This document shows, piece by piece, positions 42,393 through 51,656 of a stretch of 64,000 nucleotides of DNA. This DNA comes from UBA5195 sp034432755 (GTDB taxonomy: Bacteria > Chloroflexota > Anaerolineae > Anaerolineales > Villigracilaceae). The notes beneath the pieces are model-generated. The model did not search any database, was not told the DNA's origin, and saw only the letters and a list, made by a program, of their open reading frames with translations. Each line of letters begins with the position of its first letter. Position 1 is the first letter of the stretch. A program made the translations under genes and the position numbers. The stretch lies in the NCBI GenBank assembly GCA_034432755.1, contig DAOUBQ010000033.1, positions 25,815-89,814 of the forward strand. Reading direction: 5' to 3'.

Positions 42393-43940
42393 ATGACTCG
42401 CCGCGATTATCTCTTACTTTTCCTGGTCAGCCTGGCCTTCAACAGCGCTATCGCCTGGTTTCAGCAGGCGCCCGGCTATATGGACGCCGATTACTACTAT
42501 GCGGGCGGGGTGCGCCTTGTTCAGGGGCATGGATTCACCGAAAACTATCTCTGGAATTATTTGGACAATCCCCAAAGTTTGCCTCACCCTTCGCATGGTT
42601 ACTGGTTTCCGCTTGCCTCCATCCTGGCGGCAGCGGGGATGTGGCTGACCGGAACGGATACCTTTGCCGCCGCGCGATTGGGTTTTATCCTGGTGGCGGC
42701 CCTGGTCCCGCCCGCCAGCGCCGGCCTGGCGTTTTCCTTTACCCGAAAGCGCAGCCTGGCCCTGGCCTCTGGTTTCCTGGCTGTTTTTTGCGGCTACCAC
42801 GCGCCTTTTCTCCCCACCACCGATAACTTCGGCATTTTCATGCTCCTCGGCGCTTTCTTCTTCCTGCTCTTTCCCCGCGCCGGAATCGTTTCTTCGCTCT
42901 TGCTGGGGCTGGTGGCCGGGCTAATGAACCTGGCGCGCTCCGATGGCATCTTGTGGCTGGCCGTGGGTGGCGGCGGGCTGTTTCTGCGCTGGCTGGATGA
43001 GAAAAAACCCTTCCTGGCATCATTTTTTTACCCTGCGGTGCTTTTTACCCTCGGCTATGCCCTCCTGATGGGCCCCTGGATGGCACGCAACCTGTCTATT
43101 TGGGGAACGCCGCTCACCCCCGCCGGAAGCCGGGTATTGTGGATGACTCGATATGATGAGACGTTCGCCTGGCCGCCAGACCGGGTGAACTACGAAAACT
43201 GGCGCGCTGCCGGTTGGGATGCGGCCCTGACCGGGCGGCTGGATGCGCTCAAACTCAATGCAATCAACTCGGTTGCCGCTCAGGGTGTCGTCCTGTTGGC
43301 TGTTTTCGCTCCAATAGGTCTGTGGGTGCTGCGAAAAGACCTGCGCGCCCGGCTGGCCGCGCTGACCTGGTTGACGTTGTTCGTCGTGCTGACATTCATC
43401 TTGCCCTTTGCGGGGTCACGCGGTAGTTTTTTCCATGCCGCCGCAGCACTCCAGCCGGTTTGGTGGGCGGCGGCGCCAGTGGCGGTCGAGTTCTTGGTGG
43501 CAAAAGCGCGCCAGCGGGGGCGCTTGACGCCCGAAGCGTTTGGAATCTTCCGTTTTGCGCTGGTCGCCTTCCTGGGCGTTATTACCCTGTTGCTGGTCTA
43601 CATTAGCGTTATCGAAAAAGACTGGAACGAGTTCCAGCGTGTTTACCTGCGCGCCGAGCAAATCCTGGTCGAAAACGGCGCGCAGCCCTCCGATGTGGTG
43701 ATTGTTGCCAACGCGCCCGGTTATTTTGCCGTCAACCGCCGCTCTGCTATCATCGTCCCCGATGAAGACTTGGAAACCACCCGCCGCCTGGCCCGTCAGT
43801 TTGGGGCGCGGTTCCTTATTTTGGAAAAAACATACTATACCGACCCGATGATTCCAGTCTACCAAGCCCCCGAATCGCAGCCTGGCCTGATTTACCTGGG
43901 CGAATTCGACGAAGTCCGGATTTTCCGTATCAAACCGTAA
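42393..43940 (+). CDS. GT39-like membrane glycosyltransferase
   Basis: A 515-residue GT-C protein. The first loop contains GYMDADYYYAGGVRLVQGHG (acidic pair, as in GT39/GT83) and ENYLWNYLDNP. About ten membrane segments follow, then a soluble C-terminal domain with AEQILVENGAQPSDVV and FAVNRRSAIIVPDED. GGGAGATAAC precedes the ATG, one base after the GT87-like stop. It probably decorates a surface polymer from a polyprenyl-linked donor. Confidence 0.78.
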   Translation: MTRRDYLLLFLVSLAFNSAIAWFQQAPGYMDADYYYAGGVRLVQGHGFTENYLWNYLDNPQSLPHPSHGYWFPLASILAAAGMWLTGTDTFAAARLGFILVAALVPPASAGLAFSFTRKRSLALASGFLAVFCGYHAPFLPTTDNFGIFMLLGAFFFLLFPRAGIVSSLLLGLVAGLMNLARSDGILWLAVGGGGLFLRWLDEKKPFLASFFYPAVLFTLGYALLMGPWMARNLSIWGTPLTPAGSRVLWMTRYDETFAWPPDRVNYENWRAAGWDAALTGRLDALKLNAINSVAAQGVVLLAVFAPIGLWVLRKDLRARLAALTWLTLFVVLTFILPFAGSRGSFFHAAAALQPVWWAAAPVAVEFLVAKARQRGRLTPEAFGIFRFALVAFLGVITLLLVYISVIEKDWNEFQRVYLRAEQILVENGAQPSDVVIVANAPGYFAVNRRSAIIVPDEDLETTRRLARQFGARFLILEKTYYTDPMIPVYQAPESQPGLIYLGEFDEVRIFRIKP

Positions 43941-43958
43941 ATGTTATGAGTCAGAAAT

Positions 43959-43987
43959 TTCACTATCGGCATAAGATATGCTATACT
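43959..43987 (+). promoter_or_regulatory. sigma70-type promoter of the two-component genes
   Basis: TTCACT (43959-43964) and TATACT (43982-43987) with a 17-base spacer, 26 bases before the response-regulator ATG. Confidence 0.6.
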
Positions 43988-44013
43988 CAAAAATAATTCA
44001 CCGGACTTAAGAC

Positions 44014-44712
44014 ATGGAACAAATTACCGTTGTTGTCATAGACGACCATCCATTGTTTCGGCAGGGCGTGGCTGATGCTTTGTCTATTGACCCGCGCCTG
44101 AAAGTGGTGGGGCAAGAATCGCACGGAGAGCGTGGGCTGGAACTGATTCTATCGATTCGTCCGCGCATTGCCCTGGTGGATGTCAACCTGCCGGGAATGA
44201 ACGGTCAGCAGATTACGCATGAGGTGACTACGAATCGTCTCCCGACCCGCATTATCCTCATGACAGCGTATAACGATTCTGAGCAGATGCTTCACGCGGC
44301 CATTGCAGGCACGGCTGCCTTTTGTTCGAAAGATATCCAGCCTGATGAATTGACCAAAATCATTTTCCACGTGGCCGACGGGAAATACGTCATGTCCCAG
44401 CAGGTGATGACCAAAGTTGAGTTTGAGAATTGGCTGGCGCGACAGCTCGATTTTGCGCGCCGCTCGTATAGCGAACCGGGCAACCCATTCCATCCACTCT
44501 CTGACCGCGAGATGGAAGTGTTGGAACTTGTGGTGGCAGGAAAAAGCAACAAAGAGATTGCCGCCCAACTCGGCATTAGCCACCAGACGGTTAAGAATCA
44601 TATTACGTCTATCCTGCGCAAATTTGGCGTCGAAGACCGCACCCAGGCAGTGGTTTATGCCCTGAAAAGGGGGTGGGTCAAGTTGAACTATGAATCGAAT
44701 TTGCAGGAGTGA
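44014..44712 (+). CDS. NarL/FixJ-family response regulator
   Basis: A 232-residue DNA-binding regulator. The receiver domain (about 1-125) has DDHP near residue 11, phosphoacceptor Asp56 in ALVDVNLPGMNG, the Thr in LMTAYND and Lys in CSKD. The LuxR-type helix-turn-helix at about 165-225 is LSDREMEVLELVVAGKSNKE followed by IAAQLGISHQTVKNHI. It pairs with the kinase 3 bases downstream. Next to the Tad pilus genes it is a candidate regulator of them. Confidence 0.95.
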   Translation: MEQITVVVIDDHPLFRQGVADALSIDPRLKVVGQESHGERGLELILSIRPRIALVDVNLPGMNGQQITHEVTTNRLPTRIILMTAYNDSEQMLHAAIAGTAAFCSKDIQPDELTKIIFHVADGKYVMSQQVMTKVEFENWLARQLDFARRSYSEPGNPFHPLSDREMEVLELVVAGKSNKEIAAQLGISHQTVKNHITSILRKFGVEDRTQAVVYALKRGWVKLNYESNLQE

Positions 44713-44715
44713 GCC

Positions 44716-45753
44716 ATGACAATCACCGAAGAGCAGACCACCCCTATCGAAGAGGCTCGCAAGAGCATACAAGCCGAGTTAGACGAAGTGACGAAGTCAC
44801 TGCGCGAGGTGACCCTGATGCTTGAACAGAGCCAGGTGGAAGCATCGAAACTGACGCAGCGCAATACGGCAATTACCGCCCACTTGCAGCAAATTCAGGC
44901 TTTGAGTGCAAAAATTTCTCTGGATGAGTTGAAAATGTCTTATGACTCCGCGCTCGATGCCCAGCAGCGGTTATTTGTCATGCGCGGCCAGATTGAAAAA
45001 CTGCAAAGCGACCAATCGCATCTCCAGCGCTATCGCGGCTCCCTCGAAAAAGTGCTTGCGTTGCTCGAACAGCCCACTGAAGGCGGAAAGGGAAGCGGCA
45101 AAAGCACGCAGGCGAGCATTGAAGGCATTATTCAGGCCCAGGAATCGGAACGTCAGCGTTTGTCGCGTCAGATGCACGATGGACCCGCCCAGGCCCTCTC
45201 CAATTTTATCCTTCAAACCGAAATTGCCATGCGTTTGATGGATGTTGATGCGGCCCAAGCGCGCGAGGAACTCAACAGCCTGAAAGCCTCGGCCATGAGC
45301 ACCTTTCAGAAAGTGCGCAATTTCATCTTTGAATTACGTCCGATGATGCTCGATGACTTGGGGCTGGTGCCAACCATCAAGCGTTATGCTGATACGTTCA
45401 AAGAACAAACGAACATGGAAATTGCCGTGACCGTTTCTGGGCAGGAACGGCGGATGGAGTCATACGTTGAGGTAATGATTTTCCGCGCCCTGCAGGAACT
45501 GCTGGGGAATGCCTCCCGCCACAGCCAGGCAACCATGATAAAAATCATGATTGATATGAGCGAGACTTCGGTCAAAGTGACGGTTGACGACAATGGCAAG
45601 GGCTTCAATACCGAGATTTTGGGGCAAGGGAATAGCCTGGGCCTCAACCTGATTCGTGACCGTGTAGAGATGCTGCGTGGTTCTTTTGAACTGGATTCCG
45701 TCATCGGGAAAGGCACTCGCGTTACGTTTGTCATTCCTGCCCGGTCTGCATAA
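44716..45753 (+). CDS. DegS-like cytosolic sensor histidine kinase
   Basis: A 345-residue kinase with no membrane segment. A long coiled-coil sensor (about 5-135) is followed by a HisKA_3 domain with His154 in SRQMHDGPAQAL, and a HATPase_c domain with N box ELLGNASRHSQA, VTVDDNGKGF and NSLGLNLIRDRVE. This is the layout of Bacillus DegS. GGAG precedes the ATG. It should phosphorylate the adjacent NarL-type regulator in response to an intracellular signal. Confidence 0.93.
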   Translation: MTITEEQTTPIEEARKSIQAELDEVTKSLREVTLMLEQSQVEASKLTQRNTAITAHLQQIQALSAKISLDELKMSYDSALDAQQRLFVMRGQIEKLQSDQSHLQRYRGSLEKVLALLEQPTEGGKGSGKSTQASIEGIIQAQESERQRLSRQMHDGPAQALSNFILQTEIAMRLMDVDAAQAREELNSLKASAMSTFQKVRNFIFELRPMMLDDLGLVPTIKRYADTFKEQTNMEIAVTVSGQERRMESYVEVMIFRALQELLGNASRHSQATMIKIMIDMSETSVKVTVDDNGKGFNTEILGQGNSLGLNLIRDRVEMLRGSFELDSVIGKGTRVTFVIPARSA

Positions 45754-45792
45754 ACACCAGGGTGCCAGGCACATAAGCAGGGATCGATTGTG

Positions 45793-45816
45793 GGACTCTC
45801 GCGTGGTGTAGAGTCC
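45793..45816 (+). terminator. possible terminator after the kinase gene
   Basis: GGACTCT (45793-45799) pairs with AGAGTCC (45810-45816); TACTTTCTT follows. The T run is interrupted, so efficiency is doubtful. Confidence 0.45.
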
Positions 45817-45873
45817 TACTTTCTTACCATCTATTTGAGATTGCTGTAATTATTCCAATCCTTGTTTTTACTG

Positions 45874-45879
45874 TATAAT
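45874..45879 (+). promoter_or_regulatory. -10 box before the Tad pilus genes
   Basis: TATAAT 38 bases before the cpaB ATG. No clear -35. The leader contains AAGGAGAACCCT before the ATG. Confidence 0.5.
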
Positions 45880-45917
45880 CATGTAGAACAAATAAGCAAG
45901 AAATCAAGGAGAACCCT

Positions 45918-46994
45918 ATGAGACGTGGTGGCCGTATTCTGCTGTTCCTGGTGATCTTCATCGTTATCTTGATTGCCGTTGTATTCCTGGTTCTTAGCGG
46001 AAATTTGTTTGCCCCGCCGCCGCAAGACGTTGCGCCAACGCCGCCCATGGTTTCTATTCTCGCTGTTGGCCAGCCTCTCAAACTTAACGAAGAAATCAGG
46101 CCTGAAGCCATCAGCACCATGATGGTCCCCCAGGAAGCATATAACGAGAAAATGGTAACCAATCTCGAAGAAGTGCAAGGGAAGTTTGCCGCGTTCCCAC
46201 TCGACCAGGGCATCCCTCTTATGCGCGGAATGTTTTCTGACAGTTTGACACGCCCCGTGTCAGAAACAGCCAGGGTCATTGAACCTGGTCTGGTGGCAGT
46301 TGCCCTGCCGCTGAACTGGCAAAGTGGTGTGGCCTTTGGTCTCCGGGATGGCGACCGTGTTAATGTAATCGCAACCACCCTGTTTGTTGATGTCGATTCC
46401 AGTTTTCAATCTATTCTGCCCAACAACTTTGGGCAGGTCGTCAATACGGGTTTACAGCCTGATGCCTCCACCCTGGTTACGCTCGGTATGAACAACGGAG
46501 GCGGAAACCGCACGGTGGGCCGCGCGGAATTAGACCCAGTCCTTAACCAGGCGATTTACCTCATCCCCTCCGAAGCCCAGCGCCCGCGCCTGGTTTCACA
46601 ACAAATCCTGCAAGATGTACAAGTCTTGCGGGTTGGCTATTTTCCCCTGCCTGGCGCAGAAGCCGTTGCCGCCGCGCCAACCCAGCAAGTCCCCGAAGGG
46701 CAGCAGCCGCCAACTCCCGTTGCCGTCAGGGCGCCTGAAGTCATTACCCTGATTGTCACTCCTCAGGATGCAGTTGCGCTCACTTATTTGCTGTACGCCG
46801 GAGCCAAATTTACCTTCACCCTGCGCGCGCCAGATGACACCTCTCGAAGAGATACCGAGGCCGCTACGCTCCAGTACATTTTGAGTCAATATGCCATCCC
46901 GGTACCAGCGAAACTCCCTTACGCCATACAACCTCGTCTTGATAAACTAACCGACCCGGTTACAACACAAGGCACGCCAACGCCTATTCCGTAA
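45918..46994 (+). CDS. cpaB: Flp pilus assembly protein CpaB/RcpC-like
   Basis: A 358-residue extracytoplasmic protein with an N-terminal TM (about 6-28). A SAF-like domain follows (SILAVGQPLKLNEEIRPEAI with FPLDQGIPLMRGMF), then an RcpC/CpaB core with VALPLNWQSGVAFGLRDGDR and ITLIVTPQDAVALTYLLYAG. In diderms CpaB works with the secretin; here no secretin is seen, fitting a monoderm envelope. AAGGAG precedes the ATG. First gene of the Tad unit. Confidence 0.87.
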   Translation: MRRGGRILLFLVIFIVILIAVVFLVLSGNLFAPPPQDVAPTPPMVSILAVGQPLKLNEEIRPEAISTMMVPQEAYNEKMVTNLEEVQGKFAAFPLDQGIPLMRGMFSDSLTRPVSETARVIEPGLVAVALPLNWQSGVAFGLRDGDRVNVIATTLFVDVDSSFQSILPNNFGQVVNTGLQPDASTLVTLGMNNGGGNRTVGRAELDPVLNQAIYLIPSEAQRPRLVSQQILQDVQVLRVGYFPLPGAEAVAAAPTQQVPEGQQPPTPVAVRAPEVITLIVTPQDAVALTYLLYAGAKFTFTLRAPDDTSRRDTEAATLQYILSQYAIPVPAKLPYAIQPRLDKLTDPVTTQGTPTPIP

Positions 46995-47020
46995 ACCGGT
47001 CAGTTTGGAGAGTTGGCAAC

Positions 47021-48229
47021 ATGCCAGATAAAATTCGCGTCCTCGTTGTTGATGATATTGCCGAAACCCGGGAGAATGTCCGTAAACTGTTGCAGTTTGA
47101 AGCGGATATTGAAGTAATTGGAACGGCCCGCTCTGGGAAAGAAGCGGTACAACTGGCGGATGAGTTAAAGCCGGATGTTATCCTGATGGATATCAATATG
47201 CCGGATATGGATGGCATTACGGCGACCGGCCTGATACGCCAGCGCAACCCGGTGGCCCAAATTGTTTTTCTCTCCGTCCAGGGTGACTCGAACTATATGC
47301 GGCGGGCCATGCAAGCTGGTGCGCACGACTTTCTCACCAAGCCCCCCATGGCCGATGAACTGATTTCGGCGGTTCGGCGTGCCGGAGAAATGGCGCAACT
47401 GGAACGTTCCCGGACTGCCCAGGTCGTTGCTTCGGTCGCGGCAGCGACAACCCAGCCCTCGCTGGCAGGTGGATACGTCAACGGACGCGTCATTATGGTT
47501 TATAGCCCCAAGGGTGGCACGGGCGTTACAACGCTTGCGACAAACCTGGCCATTACGCTGCATAACGACGAAACCCGCGCTGCCCTGGTAGACGGCAACC
47601 TTCAGTTTGGCGATGTCGCCGTCTTTTTGAACGAGCAAGGCAAAAACACCATCCTCGACCTGGCACCCCGCGCCGATGAACTGGACCCAGATATTGTTGA
47701 CGGTGTCTTACTCAAACATGCTGCGAGCGGTATTCGCGTGCTGGCCTCGCCTCCCAAGCCTGAACAGGCCGACCACGTTACCGCAGACCAATTTGGCAAG
47801 TTAATCAAGTACCTGCGCCAGGTCTATGCTTACGTCATTATTGATACAGCGCACATCTTGAACGATATCACCCTTGCCGCGCTTGATGTTAGCGATGTCG
47901 TTGTGCTTGTTTGCACGCAGGACATTCCCGCCATAAAAAATGTGCGCTTATTTCTTGACCTGCTCGTCACCATTGGCGTCCAGCGTGAACGTTTGTGCCT
48001 GGTGATGAACAAATACGACAAACGCATTTCGATTACGCCGGAAAAGGTGAGTGAGAACCTGAAACAGCCTGTTATCGGCGTGATCCCGCTTGAGGAAGCA
48101 GTTGTAATACCCTCCGTCAATCGCGGCATCCCTTTTATGGTGGACAATAAAACAAAAACAGTTGGGCGGTCGGTGTTCGCCCTGGCGGAAGCAATCCGTA
48201 CCCAGCTTGCCAAAGCGACCGAATCGTAA
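47021..48229 (+). CDS. cpaE: CpaE/TadZ-like ATPase with receiver domain
   Basis: A 402-residue fusion of an N-terminal receiver domain (Asp57 in LMDINMPDMDG, Ser/Thr in FLSVQGD, Lys in LTKPP) and a C-terminal MinD/ParA-type ATPase (deviant Walker A YSPKGGTGVTTLATNLA, then LVDGNLQFGDVAVFL). TadZ places the Tad machine at its site in the cell. A real phosphoacceptor Asp is kept, which many TadZ proteins lack, so control by a kinase is possible, perhaps by the one at 44716. Confidence 0.9.
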   Translation: MPDKIRVLVVDDIAETRENVRKLLQFEADIEVIGTARSGKEAVQLADELKPDVILMDINMPDMDGITATGLIRQRNPVAQIVFLSVQGDSNYMRRAMQAGAHDFLTKPPMADELISAVRRAGEMAQLERSRTAQVVASVAAATTQPSLAGGYVNGRVIMVYSPKGGTGVTTLATNLAITLHNDETRAALVDGNLQFGDVAVFLNEQGKNTILDLAPRADELDPDIVDGVLLKHAASGIRVLASPPKPEQADHVTADQFGKLIKYLRQVYAYVIIDTAHILNDITLAALDVSDVVVLVCTQDIPAIKNVRLFLDLLVTIGVQRERLCLVMNKYDKRISITPEKVSENLKQPVIGVIPLEEAVVIPSVNRGIPFMVDNKTKTVGRSVFALAEAIRTQLAKATES

Positions 48230-48252
48230 TGATTGTTATCTGGAGGTAACTC

Positions 48253-49695
48253 ATGTCTTTACTTAAGCGTATCGAACAAGGACAAGCGCGAAATTCCGAC
48301 CCATCGCTACCCCAGCGTCCCACTGCCCTGCCCTCGCAACCCCCTTCTGGCGGGGGAGCCGGGGAACAATCTCTTTCTGGATTGCAAGCACGGCGCGTCA
48401 GTGCCCCTGCCACAACCCCCCAGGCGGGAACCTATTTTGACTTGAAGACGCGCGTTCAGAATAAACTCCTGGCAGAGCTGGACCCATCAATGGACATTAC
48501 CAAAACCGAAGAGGTCCGGCGAACCATCATGGAGCTGTTCGAGCAGATTTTGAGCGAAGAGAACATCGTCCTCTCCCGCCCGGAGCGGCAGCGTTTGTTC
48601 GAGCAAATCACTGCCGAAATTCTCGGCTTCGGCCCGTTGCAGCCTTTGTTGGAAGATGACACCATTACTGAAATCATGGTCAATGGCCCTAAAAACATCT
48701 ATGTAGAGCGCAAAGGCAAAGTTGTTCGTGTTCCGGTGACCTTTGAAAGCAATGACCACGTGATGCGCGTCATAGACCGTATTGTTGCGCCGCTTGGCCG
48801 CCGCATTGACGAATCCAGCCCGTATGTAGATGCCCGCTTGCCAGATGGTTCGCGCGTTAATGCGGTCATTCCACCCATTTCGCTGGTTGGCCCAACCATT
48901 ACCATCCGCAAATTTTCCAAAAATCCTATAACCGTAGAACAACTCATTTCTTTTGGCTCCATTACTCCTGAAGCCATTGAATTTCTTAAAGCATGTGTCA
49001 TTGCACGCCTTAACATTGTCATCTCAGGCGGTACAGGCTCAGGGAAAACGACCCTGCTCAATGTTCTCTCTGGTTTTATTCCCAACGATGAGCGCATTAT
49101 CACCATAGAAAACGCAGCCGAACTGCAATTGCGCCAGGAACACGTCGTCACACTAGAATCGCGCCCCGCGAACATCGAAGGCCGCGGTGAAATTACAATC
49201 CGAGACCTGGTAATCAACTCTCTTCGTATGCGCCCCGAAAGGATCATCGTAGGAGAATGCCGCGGCGGCGAAACATTAGATATGTTGCAAGCTATGAACA
49301 CCGGTCACGATGGCTCTATGACCACCGCCCACGCCAACACCCCGCGTGATGCGCTTTCTCGTATTGAAACAATGTGCCTGATGGCCGGCATGGACTTACC
49401 CGTACGCGCCATTCGAGAGCAAACCTCCTCGGCCATTGATTTAATTGTTCAACAAGAACGCATGAAAGATGGCACGCGCAAAGTGACATACATTACTGAA
49501 GTCAGCGGTATGGAAGGTGATGTGATTACCATGACAGACCTGTTTGTCTTTGAGCAAACGGGCATTGAAGCAGGCAAAGTGATTGGGCGACTGCGCCCCA
49601 CCGGGTTGCGTCCTAAGTTCATGGATAAAATCGAATCAGCGGGCATCCACCTTCCCCCGACGATTTTTGGCGTGGGCAGCAGCCGGCGCTATTAA
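48253..49695 (+). CDS. cpaF: Tad/Flp pilus secretion ATPase CpaF/TadA
   Basis: A 480-residue PilT/VirB11-type ATPase. The central domain shows ISGGTGSGKTTLLNVLSGFI (Walker A), the Asp box region ERIITIENAAELQL, Walker B IIVGECRGGETLDML, and His boxes NTGHDGSMTTAHANTP. Upstream lies the N-terminal ILGFGPLQPLLEDDTITEIM. The variable tract at about residues 25-60 is encoded around a GC-rich palindrome (CCCCC-n7-GGGGG at 48340-48356) and may be repeat-derived. It powers pilus assembly at the inner membrane. GGAGG precedes the ATG. Confidence 0.95.
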   Translation: MSLLKRIEQGQARNSDPSLPQRPTALPSQPPSGGGAGEQSLSGLQARRVSAPATTPQAGTYFDLKTRVQNKLLAELDPSMDITKTEEVRRTIMELFEQILSEENIVLSRPERQRLFEQITAEILGFGPLQPLLEDDTITEIMVNGPKNIYVERKGKVVRVPVTFESNDHVMRVIDRIVAPLGRRIDESSPYVDARLPDGSRVNAVIPPISLVGPTITIRKFSKNPITVEQLISFGSITPEAIEFLKACVIARLNIVISGGTGSGKTTLLNVLSGFIPNDERIITIENAAELQLRQEHVVTLESRPANIEGRGEITIRDLVINSLRMRPERIIVGECRGGETLDMLQAMNTGHDGSMTTAHANTPRDALSRIETMCLMAGMDLPVRAIREQTSSAIDLIVQQERMKDGTRKVTYITEVSGMEGDVITMTDLFVFEQTGIEAGKVIGRLRPTGLRPKFMDKIESAGIHLPPTIFGVGSSRRY

Positions 49696-49721
49696 ATTCC
49701 GGTCCTTAATCAAGGCTCGTC

Positions 49722-50699
49722 ATGAATCCTCTTGTAGTTTTGTTGGTTGGCGCGATTATTATTCTCATCCTGATTGCCATCGGGATATATATCTCTTCGA
49801 ACAGCGAAAGAAACCTGGTCGAAGACCGCCTGGGGCGCTACCTTGATGCAGATAACAAGGCTGCCAGCAGCAGGGAAAGAGAAGAAACCTCAACCGCGTT
49901 GACCGAATGGGTAAATAAACGGGTTGAGAAGTCATCGTTTGGTGACCGAGTCGCAAAAAACCTGGCGCGTGCCGACATGAAGTTCAAGGCAGGCGAGTTT
50001 ATCTTCTTCATCTTCATCTTGAGCTTTCTCTTGGGCGGAGCAGCTTTCTGGTTTGGAGGCAGCAACCCGATCGGAAAAATGTTTTCGGCCGTCATTGGTG
50101 TGGCGGTTGGAATTGCCAGCCCCATCATTTACCTTCGCGGACAGCAAGCCAAGCGCCTGCGAAAATTCAACGACCAACTGCCCGATATGTTGAACCTGAT
50201 GGTCAATGGCTTGCGCGCTGGCTATTCCACCATGCAAGCCATGGAAGCAGTCAGCAAAGAAATGCCGCCCCCCATCTCCGACGAATTCCGCCGTGTTGTT
50301 CAGGAAATGCAACTTGGTTTGCCAATGGACAAAGCCCTTGACAACCTGGTGCGTCGCATCCCCAGCGAAGACCTCGACTTTGTCGTCACCGCAATCAACG
50401 TTCAGCGCGAAGTGGGTGGCCCGCTGGCAGAAATCCTCGATACCATTTCCTTCACCATCCGAGAGCGAATCCGCATCAAAGGCGAAATCCGCGTCATGAC
50501 CTCGCAAGTTGTCATGTCAGGACGTATCCTCTCGGCAGTCCCTTTTGTCGTCTTCGTTTTGCTCTGGTTCATCAACCAGGATTACATGGGTGAATTTTTC
50601 AAAAACATCGTCTGCGGTGGAATCGCTCTAGTCGTTGGTATCATCATGATTGCAGTGGGCTACTTTGTTATGATGAAAATAGCAGATATCGAGGTGTGA
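49722..50699 (+). CDS. tadB: Tad pilus inner-membrane protein TadB
   Basis: A 325-residue T2SSF-family protein: TM at the N-terminus (about 3-22), two TMs near 87-130, the T2SF core with QLPDMLNLMVNGLRAGYSTM and VRRIPSEDLDFVVTAINVQ, and two C-terminal TMs. It forms the platform with TadC that the CpaF ATPase drives. TadC starts one base after this stop. Confidence 0.92.
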   Translation: MNPLVVLLVGAIIILILIAIGIYISSNSERNLVEDRLGRYLDADNKAASSREREETSTALTEWVNKRVEKSSFGDRVAKNLARADMKFKAGEFIFFIFILSFLLGGAAFWFGGSNPIGKMFSAVIGVAVGIASPIIYLRGQQAKRLRKFNDQLPDMLNLMVNGLRAGYSTMQAMEAVSKEMPPPISDEFRRVVQEMQLGLPMDKALDNLVRRIPSEDLDFVVTAINVQREVGGPLAEILDTISFTIRERIRIKGEIRVMTSQVVMSGRILSAVPFVVFVLLWFINQDYMGEFFKNIVCGGIALVVGIIMIAVGYFVMMKIADIEV

Positions 50700-50700
50700 A

Positions 50701-51654
50701 ATGGACTGGGCAACCATTGCCATTATTGTTATCGTCGCCGTTGTGTTATTGGCCGTCGCCTTAATTTATGTTGGGCAGCGCATGCCAAAGCAAGATGAAG
50801 ACCCACTCAACCAGCGCCTCGCAGAGTTTTCACAACGCGGCGAGGCCGTGAGCCTGGATGAAATTGAACTTTCCCAACCCTTTACCGAGCGCGTCATCTA
50901 CCCCATCCTGCGCCAATTGGGCGAAGCAGCCGCCAAGAACACCCCCCAAAATGCTTTACAAGAAACAACCCGAAAACTTGAATTGGCTGGTAAAGCCGGT
51001 TTTATTGACGCGCCCATGTTCCTGGCCTCCCGTTTCGTCGCCGCAGGCGTGTTGGGGATCCTTGTTTTCGCGGTTGCAAAATTTTCTATCTTCGACCAGA
51101 CTTTTGCCCGCTCCTTCCTTTATGGCATTATCGCTGCCGCGCTTGGCTTTTTCTTTCCACAACTTTGGCTGAGTGAGCAAATAAAGAAACGCCAGCTGGA
51201 AATTCGCAAAGCCATGCCCGACGCATTAGACCTGCTCACAATTTGCGTAGAAGCAGGCCTGGGTTTCGATGCGGCCATGTCGAACGTTGCCCAAAAATGG
51301 GATAACGAACTCTCTCTGGCCTTTGCGCGTGCTATCCGTGAGATTCAACTGGGCAAAGTGCGGCGTGAAGCCCTGAAAACCATGTCTGACCGAATTGACC
51401 TGCCCGAAATGACCAGTTTTGTGGCAGCCATCATCCAAAGCGAACAATTAGGCGTGAGCATGGCCAAAGTATTACGCATCCAGGCCGACCAAATGCGAAT
51501 GCGCCGCCGTCAATATGCCGAAGAACTGGCGCACCAAGCCCCCGTCAAAATGCTTATCCCAATGATTGTGTTCATTTTCCCCTCGATTTTCATTGTGCTG
51601 ATGACCCCTGCTGTGCTGCGGATTATGCAATCCAACGTCTTTGGCGGCGGATAA
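50701..51654 (+). CDS. tadC: Tad pilus inner-membrane protein TadC
   Basis: A 317-residue T2SSF protein with N-terminal TM, two central TMs, the motif AMPDALDLLTICVEAGLGFD and, later, RIDLPEMTSFVAAIIQSEQLG, and two C-terminal TMs. It partners TadB. GAGGTG in the end of tadB serves as ribosome site. No pilin (Flp), prepilin peptidase or TadE/F gene follows; the next gene is comF. Confidence 0.92.
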   Translation: MDWATIAIIVIVAVVLLAVALIYVGQRMPKQDEDPLNQRLAEFSQRGEAVSLDEIELSQPFTERVIYPILRQLGEAAAKNTPQNALQETTRKLELAGKAGFIDAPMFLASRFVAAGVLGILVFAVAKFSIFDQTFARSFLYGIIAAALGFFFPQLWLSEQIKKRQLEIRKAMPDALDLLTICVEAGLGFDAAMSNVAQKWDNELSLAFARAIREIQLGKVRREALKTMSDRIDLPEMTSFVAAIIQSEQLGVSMAKVLRIQADQMRMRRRQYAEELAHQAPVKMLIPMIVFIFPSIFIVLMTPAVLRIMQSNVFGGG

Positions 51655-51656
51655 TT

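Noticed and set aside
45754..45917. Possible small RNA or tRNA between the kinase and cpaB
   Set aside because: No tRNA arms could be drawn; only a weak terminator-like stem and a -10 box are present.
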